From Streptacidiphilus fuscans (GTDB lineage: Bacteria > Actinomycetota > Actinomycetes > Streptomycetales > Streptomycetaceae): 64,000 nt of DNA. The DNA is taken from the NCBI RefSeq assembly GCF_015690355.1, contig NZ_JADPRT010000004.1, positions 124,001 to 188,000 of the forward strand, given 5' to 3'. The notes beneath the pieces are model-generated. The model was not told the origin of the DNA, searched no databases, and saw only the letters and a list, made by a program, of their open reading frames with translations. Within the stretch, counting starts at the first letter, position 1. Every line of letters starts with the position of its first letter. The position numbers and the translations under genes were made by a program. Positions 10,356 through 18,616 of the stretch are shown here, one piece after another.

Positions 10356-11728
10356 TAGGCGTTGCCACGAACGGTCGCAGGAATCGGACGGGACGGTTGC
10401 AGGGTCAGACCCGTGTGTGGCTTCACCTCGCCCGGCTCGGTCTCGACGCGCCACTTCCGTGCCAGCACGGCAAGCACGAGCACGGCCTCCACCAGCGCGA
10501 ACCTCGCGCCGAGGCACGTGCGTTGGCCGCCGCCGAAGGGGAACCAGGCGTGGTCGGGGATGACGTCGGGGGCGTCCGGGGCCCAGCGTTCGGGGCGGAA
10601 CGCGTCCGGCTGCGGGAAGTTCCGGGGGTCGCGCTGGACGGACCACTGGCTCGCCCAGACCGTCGTGCCCTCGGGGACGGGACGGCCGCCCAGCGTCGCT
10701 CCGGGGCGTGGGACGGCCGTGATCAGCCAGATCGGCGGGTAGAGGCGCAGTGACTCCTTGACGATCGCCTGGGTGAACGGCAGCCGGGCGTAGTCGTCGA
10801 AGCCGGGCAGCCGCCCGTCCAGCACCTCGGTCAGCTCCGCGTCCAGGCGCGCACGCGCCTCCGGGGAGCCGGAGAGGAGGTGCCAGGCCCAGGTCAGGGT
10901 GGTCGACGTGGTCTCGTGGCCGCCGATGTAGAGGGTGACGGCCTCGTCCCGCAGCTCCTGCTGCGACAGGGGCGCGCCGTGCTCGTCCCGGGCGGTGAGC
11001 AGGCGGCTGAGCAGGTCGTCGCGTTCCCGGCCCGCTGCTGACGCGGCCTGGTGCTCGTCGATGATGCGGTGGATCTCCTCGTCGAGCCGGGCCACGGCCG
11101 CGCGCAGGCGCCGTCGGCCCGGGGTCGGGACCCACGACGGCAGGAAGACCGTGACGCCGCGCAGCTCCGCGCCGATCGCCTCCTGTGCCACCGCCATCGC
11201 GCCGGCGACGACCTCCTCGCGTCCGGCGGTCTCCACGCCGAACAGCGTGCGCACGGCGATCCGTTGCGTCAGCCGGGTCATCTCCTGCTGCACGTCGACG
11301 GCCTGACCGTCCGTCCAGGACGACGCCGTCGCGTCCGCGCACTCGACCATGGTCGCCGCGTAGCTGCGCACCTGACGGGGGCGGACGGAGGGCTGGACCA
11401 GGGCGCGCTTGCGACGCCAGTCCGCGCCCGTGCTGGTCACCACGCCTTCGCCGAGCACCTGGTGCATCGCCCAGCCCAGGTCGACGGGGCTGAAGGTGAC
11501 CTCGACCCCGGCCAGCAACTCGCCGACGTCCTCGGGCCGGGAGACCAGCAGGCTGGGCTTCGGGCCCAGCGACCACGGGACCCAGTCGCCGTAGTCGTCG
11601 CGTAGGTGGCAGAAGAACGCGAGCGGGTCCCGCGCGAACGCGGGCAGGTTGCCGAGCAGCGGCAGACCGCGCGGGCCCGCAGTGACGGAGGCGTGGATTC
11701 CGTTGGCAGGAGCGTGAGTTGACGTCAC
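10355..11728 (-). CDS. cytochrome P450
   Basis: The product is 457 residues starting at GTG 11728. The I-helix oxygen-binding motif is YIGGHETTS, the K-helix E-x-x-R is KESLRLYPP, and the heme loop is FPFGGGQRTCLGARFA with the axial cysteine. The PERW segment precedes the heme loop as usual. The layout resembles the longer bacterial P450s that look like eukaryotic enzymes (for example the CYP102/CYP170-like groups) rather than the roughly 400-residue CYP105/107 type. No ferredoxin gene is adjacent, so it would need a redox partner from elsewhere. The substrate is unknown. It follows the permease on the same strand by 53 bases. Confidence 0.93.
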   Translation of the reverse strand: MTSTHAPANGIHASVTAGPRGLPLLGNLPAFARDPLAFFCHLRDDYGDWVPWSLGPKPSLLVSRPEDVGELLAGVEVTFSPVDLGWAMHQVLGEGVVTSTGADWRRKRALVQPSVRPRQVRSYAATMVECADATASSWTDGQAVDVQQEMTRLTQRIAVRTLFGVETAGREEVVAGAMAVAQEAIGAELRGVTVFLPSWVPTPGRRRLRAAVARLDEEIHRIIDEHQAASAAGRERDDLLSRLLTARDEHGAPLSQQELRDEAVTLYIGGHETTSTTLTWAWHLLSGSPEARARLDAELTEVLDGRLPGFDDYARLPFTQAIVKESLRLYPPIWLITAVPRPGATLGGRPVPEGTTVWASQWSVQRDPRNFPQPDAFRPERWAPDAPDVIPDHAWFPFGGGQRTCLGARFALVEAVLVLAVLARKWRVETEPGEVKPHTGLTLQPSRPIPATVRGNA

Positions 11729-11781
11729 GCGGCCATGGTGCCCTGGCTCGCGTCAGGGCACCAGAGGCACTTCGGGGGGTC

Positions 11782-13473
11782 TCAGGCGGGGGCCTCAGTG
11801 GGGGATTCAGCGGGGGTCTCCGCCGCCAAGTCCTGCGTCTCGCGGGTGAGTTCCTCGATCCGCTCACCCGGCAGGGCCACCGCGACGGCCCAGGCGTAGA
11901 CGGCGACGCTGAAGACCGCGACCGCCACCATGTCCCAGCCGAACGGTAGCCACGGGTGGGCCCAGGGCCCGAAGTCGCTGACCCAGGTGATCAGGCCCAT
12001 GCCGACCAGGTAGACCGGCAGCCACTGCGCGGCGCGGAAGTCCAGCCGCACCTCGACCGGATTGGTGTGCAGCACCCGGGCGAGCGCGAGCAGCACGTAG
12101 CCGATGCCGACGGCGACGCCCAGCTTCCAGACGGTGTCCCAGCCGCTCCAGAAGATGATCAGGTTGGCCACCACGAAAGCCGCAGGGGCCAGCACCCCGC
12201 CCGCCTTCAGCCTGAACGGCCGTGCCAGGTGCGGCAGTCGGGACCGGAACACCCCGAACGCCAGCGGCGCGCCCGCGTACATCAGCACACTCGCCGACGT
12301 CACCAGGTTGACCAGCGAGTTCCAGCTCGGGAAGGGCAGGAAGGCCACGCAGCCGACCACGAACGCCGCCACGATGCCGACCCACGGCACCCCACGCCGG
12401 TCCAACTTCTCGAAGGCGGACGGCACATAGCCGTTGCGGCTGAGCCCGTAGGAGATCCGGGAGGCGGCGGTGGTGTAGATCAGGCCGGTCCCGGCGGGGG
12501 AGATGACGGCGTCGAGGTAGAGGACGGCGGCCAGCCAGCCCATGCCCACCACCGAGACCAGACCGGCGAAGGGCCCGGAGATCCCCGCGTATGCCAGGTC
12601 CGCCCAGTGGTGGATGGCGCCGCTCGGCAGCGCGCCGATGTAGACGATCTGGAGCAGGACGTAGAGCAGCACGCCCAGCACCATCGAGCCGACCACGGCA
12701 CGCGGGATGTCCCTGCCGGGGCGCCTGCTCTCCCCGCCGATCTGGATGGCCTGTTCGAAGCCCATCAGCGCGAAGATGATCCCGCTGCCCGGGACGGCCA
12801 GCAGCACGCCCTTGGCGCCGAACGGCGCGAACCCGCCGCCGGCCGTGAAGTTGGCGGGGTGGAAGCCGGCGATCGCCAGCAGCAGCACGACCAGCATCGG
12901 CACGCCGACCTTCCACCAGGTCGCGGCGTTGTTGGCGCGGGCCAACGTCTTGATGCCCATCAGGTTGATGCCGCAGAAGACGGCCATCAGCAGCACCGCG
13001 ACCACCAGGCCGGACGCGGTCAGCAGGCCCTGGCTGTTCTCGAAGCCCCTGGCCCAGCTGTAGTGGTTCGCGTAGCCGATCATCGCCATGACCTCGATCG
13101 GCGCGGTGGTCGCCACCGAGAGCCAGGCGAACCAACCGAACGACGCACCGGCCGCGCCGCCGAAGGCCAGGTGCGGATAGCGGGCCGTGCCGCCGGATAT
13201 GGGGAACATGCCGCCGAGTTCGGCGTGGACGAGGGCCAGGATGATCATCGCCACGGCGCCGATGCCCCAGGCGACCAGCGCCGCCGGACCGGCGGCGGTG
13301 ACCGCGTTCTTCGCGCTGAAGAGCCAGCCCGAGCCGATGATCGAGCCAACCGAGGCCCACAACAGGCCGATCAGCCCGACCTCGCGCCGCAGCGTTCGGC
13401 CGTGGCCTCTGCCGTCGGGGTCGGCCTGCCCGGAATCCGTGGAGCCAGTGGACGGTGCGGAGGTTCTGCTCAT
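11782..13473 (-). CDS. APC family amino acid/amine permease
   Basis: The product is 563 residues from ATG 13473, behind GAGGAG. About a dozen hydrophobic helices are visible. The first contains GLLWASVGSIIGSGWLF, the G-S/A-I-I-G-x-G/S signature of the amino acid-polyamine-organocation superfamily that lines the substrate site, and helix 6 begins GIIFALMGFEQAI. Hydrophilic ends are Ser/Gly/Asp-rich (N) and Glu/Pro/Thr-rich (C). It starts 18 bases after the decarboxylase stop on the same strand. Such pairs commonly exchange an amino acid for its decarboxylation product, which is the likely role here, though the substrate is not known. Confidence 0.88.
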   Translation of the reverse strand: MSRTSAPSTGSTDSGQADPDGRGHGRTLRREVGLIGLLWASVGSIIGSGWLFSAKNAVTAAGPAALVAWGIGAVAMIILALVHAELGGMFPISGGTARYPHLAFGGAAGASFGWFAWLSVATTAPIEVMAMIGYANHYSWARGFENSQGLLTASGLVVAVLLMAVFCGINLMGIKTLARANNAATWWKVGVPMLVVLLLAIAGFHPANFTAGGGFAPFGAKGVLLAVPGSGIIFALMGFEQAIQIGGESRRPGRDIPRAVVGSMVLGVLLYVLLQIVYIGALPSGAIHHWADLAYAGISGPFAGLVSVVGMGWLAAVLYLDAVISPAGTGLIYTTAASRISYGLSRNGYVPSAFEKLDRRGVPWVGIVAAFVVGCVAFLPFPSWNSLVNLVTSASVLMYAGAPLAFGVFRSRLPHLARPFRLKAGGVLAPAAFVVANLIIFWSGWDTVWKLGVAVGIGYVLLALARVLHTNPVEVRLDFRAAQWLPVYLVGMGLITWVSDFGPWAHPWLPFGWDMVAVAVFSVAVYAWAVAVALPGERIEELTRETQDLAAETPAESPTEAPA

Positions 13474-13490
13474 GGTGGTGCTCCTCTTTG

Positions 13491-14930
13491 CTATGCACGA
13501 CCTTCGGCGGCGGCAGCGGCGGAGACGGCGGCGGGCGCGAGTGCGGGCGCGGGCGCGGGCGCGACCAGGGTGGCGATGATCTCCTCGACCATCTGCTCGG
13601 TGATGTCGGGGTGGACGTAGGCGAGCCGGGCGACCGTCTCGCCCTCCCACACGGTCGGTGCGACGAAGGCGATCTGACGCTGCATCAAGTCGTCGCACCA
13701 GGCCCGGTAGTCGTCGCCGCTCCAGCCGACGCGGCGCAGCACCACGACCGAGAGCTCCGGCTCGCGGACCAGCTCCAGCCCCTCGGTGCGCCGCACCAAC
13801 TCGGCCGTGAACCGGGCGATCCGCAGCCCGTGCTCCACCGCCGCGCGGTAGGCGTCGGTGCCGTGGACGGCGAGCGAGAACCAGAGCGGCAGCCCGCGCG
13901 GGCGGCGGGTGAGGTGGTAGGCGTAGTCGCTGGGGTTCCACTCGTCGTGGTCCTCGGCGCCGTCGCCGTGGATCGCGTCCAGGTAGGAGGCGTCCTGGGT
14001 GTGCACGGCGCGGGCGAGGCGCGGGTCGCGGTAGAGCAGCGCGCCGCAGTCGAAGGGCGCGAAGAGCCACTTGTGCGGGTCGATGACGACGGAGTCGGCG
14101 CGCTCGATGCCCGTCATGGCCGCGCGGATCTCCGGTGCGAACAGCCCGGCGCCGCCGTACGCGGCGTCGACGTGGAGCCAGAGCCCGTGCGCCGTGGCCT
14201 GGTCCGCGATTCCCGCCAGGTCGTCGATGATGCCCGCGTTGGTGGTTCCTGCGGTGGCGACCACGCCGATCACCCGACCGTCCGCTGCGGCGGTGCGCTC
14301 GGCCTCGGCGAGGGCCGCCGCCAGCGCGCGGCCGGTGAGCCGGTGGTCCTCGGTGGGGACCACCAGCGGGTCGACGCCGATGATCGAGAGCGTGTTGGCG
14401 ACGGAGGAGTGGGTCTGGTCGCTGACCGCGATCCGCAGCGGCGCGCGGCGGTCCAGGCCGAGTCGGCGGCGCGCGGTGTCCCGGGCGACGACCAGCGCGG
14501 ACAGGTTGCCCGCGGAGCCGCCGCTGACGAAGCAGCCGCCCGCCTCCGCGGGCAGTCCGGCCAGGTCGGCCAGGAGCCGCAGCACCTGGTTCTCGGCGGC
14601 GATCGCCCCGGACGCCTCCAGCCAGGAGACGCCGTGCAGGGAGGCGGCGGAGACCACCATGTCGAAGAGGGCGGCGGCTTTGGTCGGCGCGCCGGGTATG
14701 AAGGCCAGGAAGCGCGGGCTGTCGCAGGAGACGACGGTCGGCTCGACGGCCTCGGTGTAGCGGCGCAGGACGTCGGCCGGATCCGCGCCCCGGGCGCCGA
14801 TCGCGCCCTTGAGCTGGACCTCCAGCTCGGCCGCCGCGCCGATCCGGCCCAGCGGGGCCGGATCCAGACTCAGGCGGTCGACCAGGTGCCGGACGATCGT
14901 GTCGGTGAGGGTGGGGTCGAAGGCGTGCAA
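13491..14930 (-). CDS. PLP-dependent group II decarboxylase
   Basis: The product is 479 residues. Features of group II amino acid decarboxylases (aromatic amino acid, glutamate, diaminobutyrate types) are present: GGSAGNLSALVVAR (phosphate contacts), TAGTTNAGIIDD, LHVDAAYGGA with the Asp-Ala pair, and SVVIDPHKWLFAPFDCG, whose Lys binds PLP. The C-terminal about 30 residues are an Ala/Pro low-complexity tail (PAPAPALAPAAVSAAAAA). The substrate cannot be fixed from these motifs; aromatic amino acids or glutamate-like substrates are both possible. It is followed by the APC permease and preceded by an operator candidate shared with the GntR regulator. Confidence 0.88.
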   Translation of the reverse strand: MHAFDPTLTDTIVRHLVDRLSLDPAPLGRIGAAAELEVQLKGAIGARGADPADVLRRYTEAVEPTVVSCDSPRFLAFIPGAPTKAAALFDMVVSAASLHGVSWLEASGAIAAENQVLRLLADLAGLPAEAGGCFVSGGSAGNLSALVVARDTARRRLGLDRRAPLRIAVSDQTHSSVANTLSIIGVDPLVVPTEDHRLTGRALAAALAEAERTAAADGRVIGVVATAGTTNAGIIDDLAGIADQATAHGLWLHVDAAYGGAGLFAPEIRAAMTGIERADSVVIDPHKWLFAPFDCGALLYRDPRLARAVHTQDASYLDAIHGDGAEDHDEWNPSDYAYHLTRRPRGLPLWFSLAVHGTDAYRAAVEHGLRIARFTAELVRRTEGLELVREPELSVVVLRRVGWSGDDYRAWCDDLMQRQIAFVAPTVWEGETVARLAYVHPDITEQMVEEIIATLVAPAPAPALAPAAVSAAAAAEGRA

Positions 14931-15039
14931 AGGGTCGGTCCTCCCGGCGGAACTACCGGCGGCCGAAGCGGGGCGTGCCCTGTGCGGGGATCCCTTGGGG
15001 GAGCCTTCGCGGGAAAGCCGTTCGGTGCCGGTCTCACTT

Positions 15040-15060
15040 TTGGATCTGGCTCAGACCCAA
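15040..15060 (-). promoter_or_regulatory. candidate GntR operator before the decarboxylase operon
   Basis: TTGGATCTG-3-CAGACCCAA is an inverted repeat with one mismatch between arms. It resembles the perfect repeat in front of the GntR gene (16075-16096) in its TTGGATC arm. It lies 110 bases before the decarboxylase start, in the promoter region. Confidence 0.55.
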
Positions 15061-15092
15061 TGCCGGGAGGTTAAGGGGGCTGCTCGACGGGG

Positions 15093-15953
15093 TCAATCCC
15101 CTGCGTCGAGATTGGGTTCTCCGCCGCTCGCCGCAGCCGTGCCGGAACCGCCTCCCGGGGTGAGGCGGTCCAGCAGCGCCGTGAACTGGGCAGCGCTCTC
15201 CAGCAGATGGCGTCGCATCGACGCCTCTGCTGCGGCTCCGTCCCCGGCGAGCACGGCCAGCGCGGTGGCCAGATGCTCCTCGCGGAAGACCTGGGCGAGA
15301 TCACGGCCCTCGGGGTAGACCACGCCCCAGTCGGTCTGCAACCAGAGGGAGTTGCCGCCGACGAACATCTCCGTCCGGGCCCGGGTCACGGCCTCGCGCA
15401 GCACCTCGTTCCCCGCCGCCGCGGCGACGGCCAGATGGAACCGCGAGTCCATCCGGTGGTAGCCGGCGAGGTCGGTGACCTCCTCGTCGAGCATGCGCAC
15501 CAGCGCCCGCCGGGCGGCGGTCGGGCCCCGCTCGGCCGCGAGCCGGGCCGCCAGTGGTTCGATCGCGGCCCGGTACTCCATGTAGTCGCGCAGCGAGGCC
15601 CGCAGCTCGGCGAGGGCCTCGGCCTGGACGGACGGCGCCGCTTCGGCGTCCTCCGCCGCGCGGACCCGGGTCCCGCCGGCGCGTCCCGGCGTGGTCACCA
15701 CCAGCCCCTCGTCGGCCAGTTGGCGCAGCGCCTGGCGGACGGTGTTCCGACCGACGCCGAGCGCGGCGGCCAAGTCCCGCTCGGTGGGCAGCCGCGCGCC
15801 GGGCGCGAACCCGCCGAGGGTGATCCGCGTCCGCAGCGCGTCGGCGACCACGGCGTGCGAGGGAGCACGCTGCTCCGCGGGGCCGAGCTCGACCTCCGTC
15901 GGCTCCCACGCGGTCGGAGTGTCCAGCGCGTCGGACGGTTGGTCCGTTCCCAT
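15093..15953 (-). CDS. GntR family (FadR-type) transcriptional regulator
   Basis: The product is 286 residues from ATG 15953, chosen because GGGGAGG sits eight bases upstream; ATG 16034 is in frame with GGAG and would add 27 low-complexity residues. The N-terminal winged helix contains GARLPTERDLAAALGVGRNTVRQALRQL, the GntR signature (written here as two pieces: GARLPTERDLAAALG and VGRNTVRQALRQL). The C-terminal all-helical FCD domain has a D-x3-H pair (MDSRFHLAV) that often binds a metal. The gene lies just upstream of the decarboxylase-permease pair on the same strand and has a strong palindrome in its promoter, so it probably controls itself and that pair. Confidence 0.85.
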   Translation of the reverse strand: MGTDQPSDALDTPTAWEPTEVELGPAEQRAPSHAVVADALRTRITLGGFAPGARLPTERDLAAALGVGRNTVRQALRQLADEGLVVTTPGRAGGTRVRAAEDAEAAPSVQAEALAELRASLRDYMEYRAAIEPLAARLAAERGPTAARRALVRMLDEEVTDLAGYHRMDSRFHLAVAAAAGNEVLREAVTRARTEMFVGGNSLWLQTDWGVVYPEGRDLAQVFREEHLATALAVLAGDGAAAEASMRRHLLESAAQFTALLDRLTPGGGSGTAAASGGEPNLDAGD

Positions 15954-16074
15954 GGCTACGGCCTCCCCGGCTCCGTGGGCGTCACGGTGATGGTCTTCGG
16001 TCTTCGGATCTGTCTTCGGATCTGCGGGAGCCATTGACGGCGCTCCGGGCCCGTGCCAGTCTCGCATGGGGCAC

Positions 16075-16096
16075 TTTGGATCCATAGGGATCCAAA
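16075..16096 (-). promoter_or_regulatory. perfect palindromic operator upstream of the GntR gene
   Basis: TTTGGATCC-4-GGATCCAAA is a perfect 9-bp inverted repeat. It lies between the AsnC gene end and the GntR gene starts. Its arm recurs at 15040-15060. Autoregulation by the GntR protein is the simplest reading. Confidence 0.7.
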
Positions 16097-16135
16097 AATT
16101 CTCGCGGGATGTCGCCGTCTCAGACGGTCAGACGG

Positions 16136-16615
16136 TCACGCGGTCATATGGCCGCGCATATGGCCGAAGATCAGGCTGGTCTCGGTGTGGGCGACGGCCG
16201 GATGCGCCGTCAGGTGGTCCAGCACGAAGTCGCGCAGCGCGTCGGTGTCCGGGACGGCCACGTGCAGCAGGTAGTCGTCCGCACCGGCCAGGTGGAAGGC
16301 GGTGAGCACGCCGGGCAGCAGCGGGATCTCCGCGGTGAAGCTGGAGATCCGCTCCTTGGTGTGCGCGTGCAGCCGGACCGAGATCATCGCCTGGATCCCG
16401 AGCCCGAGCGCCGCCGGGTCCACGTCCGCGTGGTAGCCGCGGATGACCCCGCGCTCACGCAGCGCCCGGATCCGGGCCAGGCAGGTCGACGGGGCGATGC
16501 CGACCTCCTCGGCGATCGCGTTGTTGGGCATCCGCGCGTTCTCGGCCAGCAGCCGCAGGATCGCGCGGTCGACGGGGACGAGTTCGGGCTGCGGATTCTT
16601 CGGCATGCGGCCCAT
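16136..16615 (-). CDS. Lrp/AsnC family regulator
   Basis: The product is 159 residues. The N-terminal helix-turn-helix reads VDRAILRLLAENARMPN...VGIAPSTCLARIRALRERGVI, and the C-terminal ligand-binding (RAM) domain includes AGADDYLLHVAVPD. Size and order are standard. It is divergent from the trans-sulfuration lyase gene with 132 bases between starts, an arrangement usual for an AsnC-type regulator and its target, so control of the lyase by a sulfur amino acid is plausible but not shown. Confidence 0.92.
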   Translation of the reverse strand: MGRMPKNPQPELVPVDRAILRLLAENARMPNNAIAEEVGIAPSTCLARIRALRERGVIRGYHADVDPAALGLGIQAMISVRLHAHTKERISSFTAEIPLLPGVLTAFHLAGADDYLLHVAVPDTDALRDFVLDHLTAHPAVAHTETSLIFGHMRGHMTA

Positions 16616-16747
16616 GCTGCCCCTCCCGGCCGAACAAGTACATGCTGTGCACGGCTGCTTGCGAATTTCCTTCGGAACAGTGGCCTTGGACTCGGTGAAT
16701 CTTCACCCTGGGACCACCCCACAGCCTGGACGAGGAGGTCCCCACCC

Positions 16748-17950
16748 ATGCCCCCCGTGCCGCCCCTCCCCACCCGCTCCGCCGCCCGCTCTGCCGGCCA
16801 CCCCGACACCCGGGCCGTGCACGCCGGACGCGCCGACCTGCGCGCCCTCGGCGTGCACGTCCCGTCGATCGACCTCTCCTCCACCAACCCGCTGCCCAGC
16901 GTCGAGATCGGCGGCGACAGCTACGAGGCGCTGGCCACCGGCGGACTGCTGCCGGAGGGAGGCACCGCCGTCTACCAGAGACTCTGGAACCCGACCACCG
17001 GCCGGTTCGAGGAGGCGCTGGCCGAGCTGGAGGGCGCCGAGCAGGCGGTCGCGTTCAGCTCCGGCATGGCCGCGATCACCGCCTGCCTGCTGGCCGCGCG
17101 CGCCGAGGGCCGCGGGCACGTCGTCGCCGTCCGTCCCCTCTACGGCGGCACGGACCACCTGCTCGCCACCGGCCTGCTCGGCACCGAGGTCACTTATGCC
17201 GACGCCGACGAGGTCGACGCCGCGATCCGGCCCGATACCGGCCTGGTCGTCGTCGAGACGCCGGCCAACCCGACCCTCGAACTCGTCGACCTGGCCGCGC
17301 TCGCGGCCCGCTGCGGCGATGTGCCGCTGATGGTCGACAACACCTTCGCCACCCCGGTGCTCCAGCAGCCGATCCGGCTGGGCGCGACCCTCGTCGTCCA
17401 CAGTGCGACCAAGTACCTCGGCGGCCACGGCGACGTGCTGGCGGGCGTGGTGGCGACCTCGGCGGAGTGGGCCCAGAAGCTCCGCCCGGTCCGCGCGGTC
17501 ACCGGCGGGATCCTGCACCCGCTCGCCTCCTACCTGCTGCACCGCGGCCTGCAGACGCTGCCGCTGCGCGTCCGCCACCAGAGCGACAGCGCGGGCAAGC
17601 TCGCCCTGTGGCTGGCCGAGCAGCCCGCCGTCGAGCGCGTCTTCTACCCCGGCCTCCCGGACTGCGACCCGCTGGGGCTGGTCGGCACCCAGATGTCCGC
17701 GCCGGGCTCGGTGCTGGCCTTCTCGCTACGCGGCGGCTACGCGGCGGCGGCCTCGGCGGCCGAGCGCTGCGAGCTGGTCACCCACGCGGTCTCACTCGGC
17801 GGCGTCGACTCGCTGATCCAGCACCCGGCCTCCCTCACCCACCGCCCGGTCGCCCCGGAGGCCCGCCCGCACGCGTCGGTACTCCGCCTCTCCGTCGGCC
17901 TGGAGGACATCGAGGACCTCTGCGACGACCTCGCCCGGGCGCTGGCCTGA
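16748..17950 (+). CDS. cystathionine gamma-lyase / methionine gamma-lyase family PLP enzyme
   Basis: The product is 400 residues from ATG 16748. Family segments: GRFEEALAELEGAEQAVAFSSGM (given in part), the Tyr that contacts PLP phosphate in VRPLYGGT, VVVETPANPT, VDNTFATPVLQQP with its Asp, and the Schiff-base lysine in VVHSATKYLGGHGDV. The C-terminal part has SLGGVDSLIQHPASLTH, typical of the Cys/Met metabolism family. It would cleave cystathionine, homocysteine or methionine; the exact preference cannot be read. A Pro-rich N-terminus of about 15 residues precedes the core. The AsnC gene lies divergently upstream. Confidence 0.88.
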   Translation: MPPVPPLPTRSAARSAGHPDTRAVHAGRADLRALGVHVPSIDLSSTNPLPSVEIGGDSYEALATGGLLPEGGTAVYQRLWNPTTGRFEEALAELEGAEQAVAFSSGMAAITACLLAARAEGRGHVVAVRPLYGGTDHLLATGLLGTEVTYADADEVDAAIRPDTGLVVVETPANPTLELVDLAALAARCGDVPLMVDNTFATPVLQQPIRLGATLVVHSATKYLGGHGDVLAGVVATSAEWAQKLRPVRAVTGGILHPLASYLLHRGLQTLPLRVRHQSDSAGKLALWLAEQPAVERVFYPGLPDCDPLGLVGTQMSAPGSVLAFSLRGGYAAAASAAERCELVTHAVSLGGVDSLIQHPASLTHRPVAPEARPHASVLRLSVGLEDIEDLCDDLARALA

Positions 17951-17972
17951 CGTCTCCGCCGGACGGTCCGAC

Positions 17973-18005
17973 GCCGAGCCCCGCCGCTGGCCAGCGGGGC
18001 TCGGC
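17973..18005. terminator. bidirectional terminator hairpin
   Basis: GCCGAGCCCCGC and GCGGGGCTCGGC form a perfect 12-bp stem with a loop of about nine bases, between the convergent lyase and HTH regulator genes. Confidence 0.8.
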
Positions 18006-18011
18006 GAGGCC

Positions 18012-18554
18012 CTAACTGGGGCTCTCGGGCTGCTCGACCGGGAAGAGGATCGGGCTGAGCAGATAGCGGGCGCGTTCCGGGGTGGGCTCGTTGGCGAGGA
18101 GTGGCACGATCGCCTGCTGCAGCGCGCCGATGAGCGTGGTCAGTTCCTCCCGGCTCAGCCAGATCCCGTGCTGGCGGTAGCCGACCAGGTCGGCGAGGGG
18201 GTCGGCGGCGGGCTGGTCCAGGTAGCCGCTGAACTCGGCGATCAGGGTCGCCATCGCCGCCGTGAACGCGTGCCGGTGGTCGTCCGCGGTGAGTGACGCG
18301 AGGGTCTCGGCGTCCACGGAGGCCTTCTCCTGGCGCAGGCGGTAGCCGCGTTCGACCGCGCCGCGGACGCGGCGCTCCTCGGCGACCTCCAGTACGCCCG
18401 CGCCCGCGAGCTGGTCCACGTGCCGGTAGACCGTGGCCTTGCTGGTGTCGGGGATCCGCTCGCACAGCTGACTGGTCGTCAGCGTCCGTCCGCCGCGCAG
18501 GGCGTGGATGATGCGCAGGCGGACCGGGTGCGCGAAGAGTTCCAGGGAGTCCAT
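18012..18554 (-). CDS. ArsR-like helix-turn-helix transcriptional regulator
   Basis: The product is 180 residues. The N-terminal winged helix starts FAHPVRLRIIHALRGGRTLT and continues TSQLCERIPDTSKATVYRHV, a typical ArsR/HTH_20 pattern. The rest is helical with no visible metal-binding cysteine pair, so a metal sensor is unlikely. It is divergent from the alpha/beta hydrolase gene with only 62 bases between starts, so it probably regulates that hydrolase and itself. The TCTCAAAGGTGAGAA half-repeat near 18582-18600 in the shared promoter is a possible binding site. Confidence 0.82.
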   Translation of the reverse strand: MDSLELFAHPVRLRIIHALRGGRTLTTSQLCERIPDTSKATVYRHVDQLAGAGVLEVAEERRVRGAVERGYRLRQEKASVDAETLASLTADDHRHAFTAAMATLIAEFSGYLDQPAADPLADLVGYRQHGIWLSREELTTLIGALQQAIVPLLANEPTPERARYLLSPILFPVEQPESPS

Positions 18555-18616
18555 CGTCGAATGCTCTCATGCGTGCTACCTTTCTCAAAGGTGAGAACAA
18601 TCGAAGGGGGCACCTT

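Noticed and set aside
13491..13560. Ala/Pro tail of the decarboxylase as a sign of frameshift
   Set aside because: The tail stays in frame and ends at a stop 18 bases before the permease start; low-complexity tails are common in this genome.
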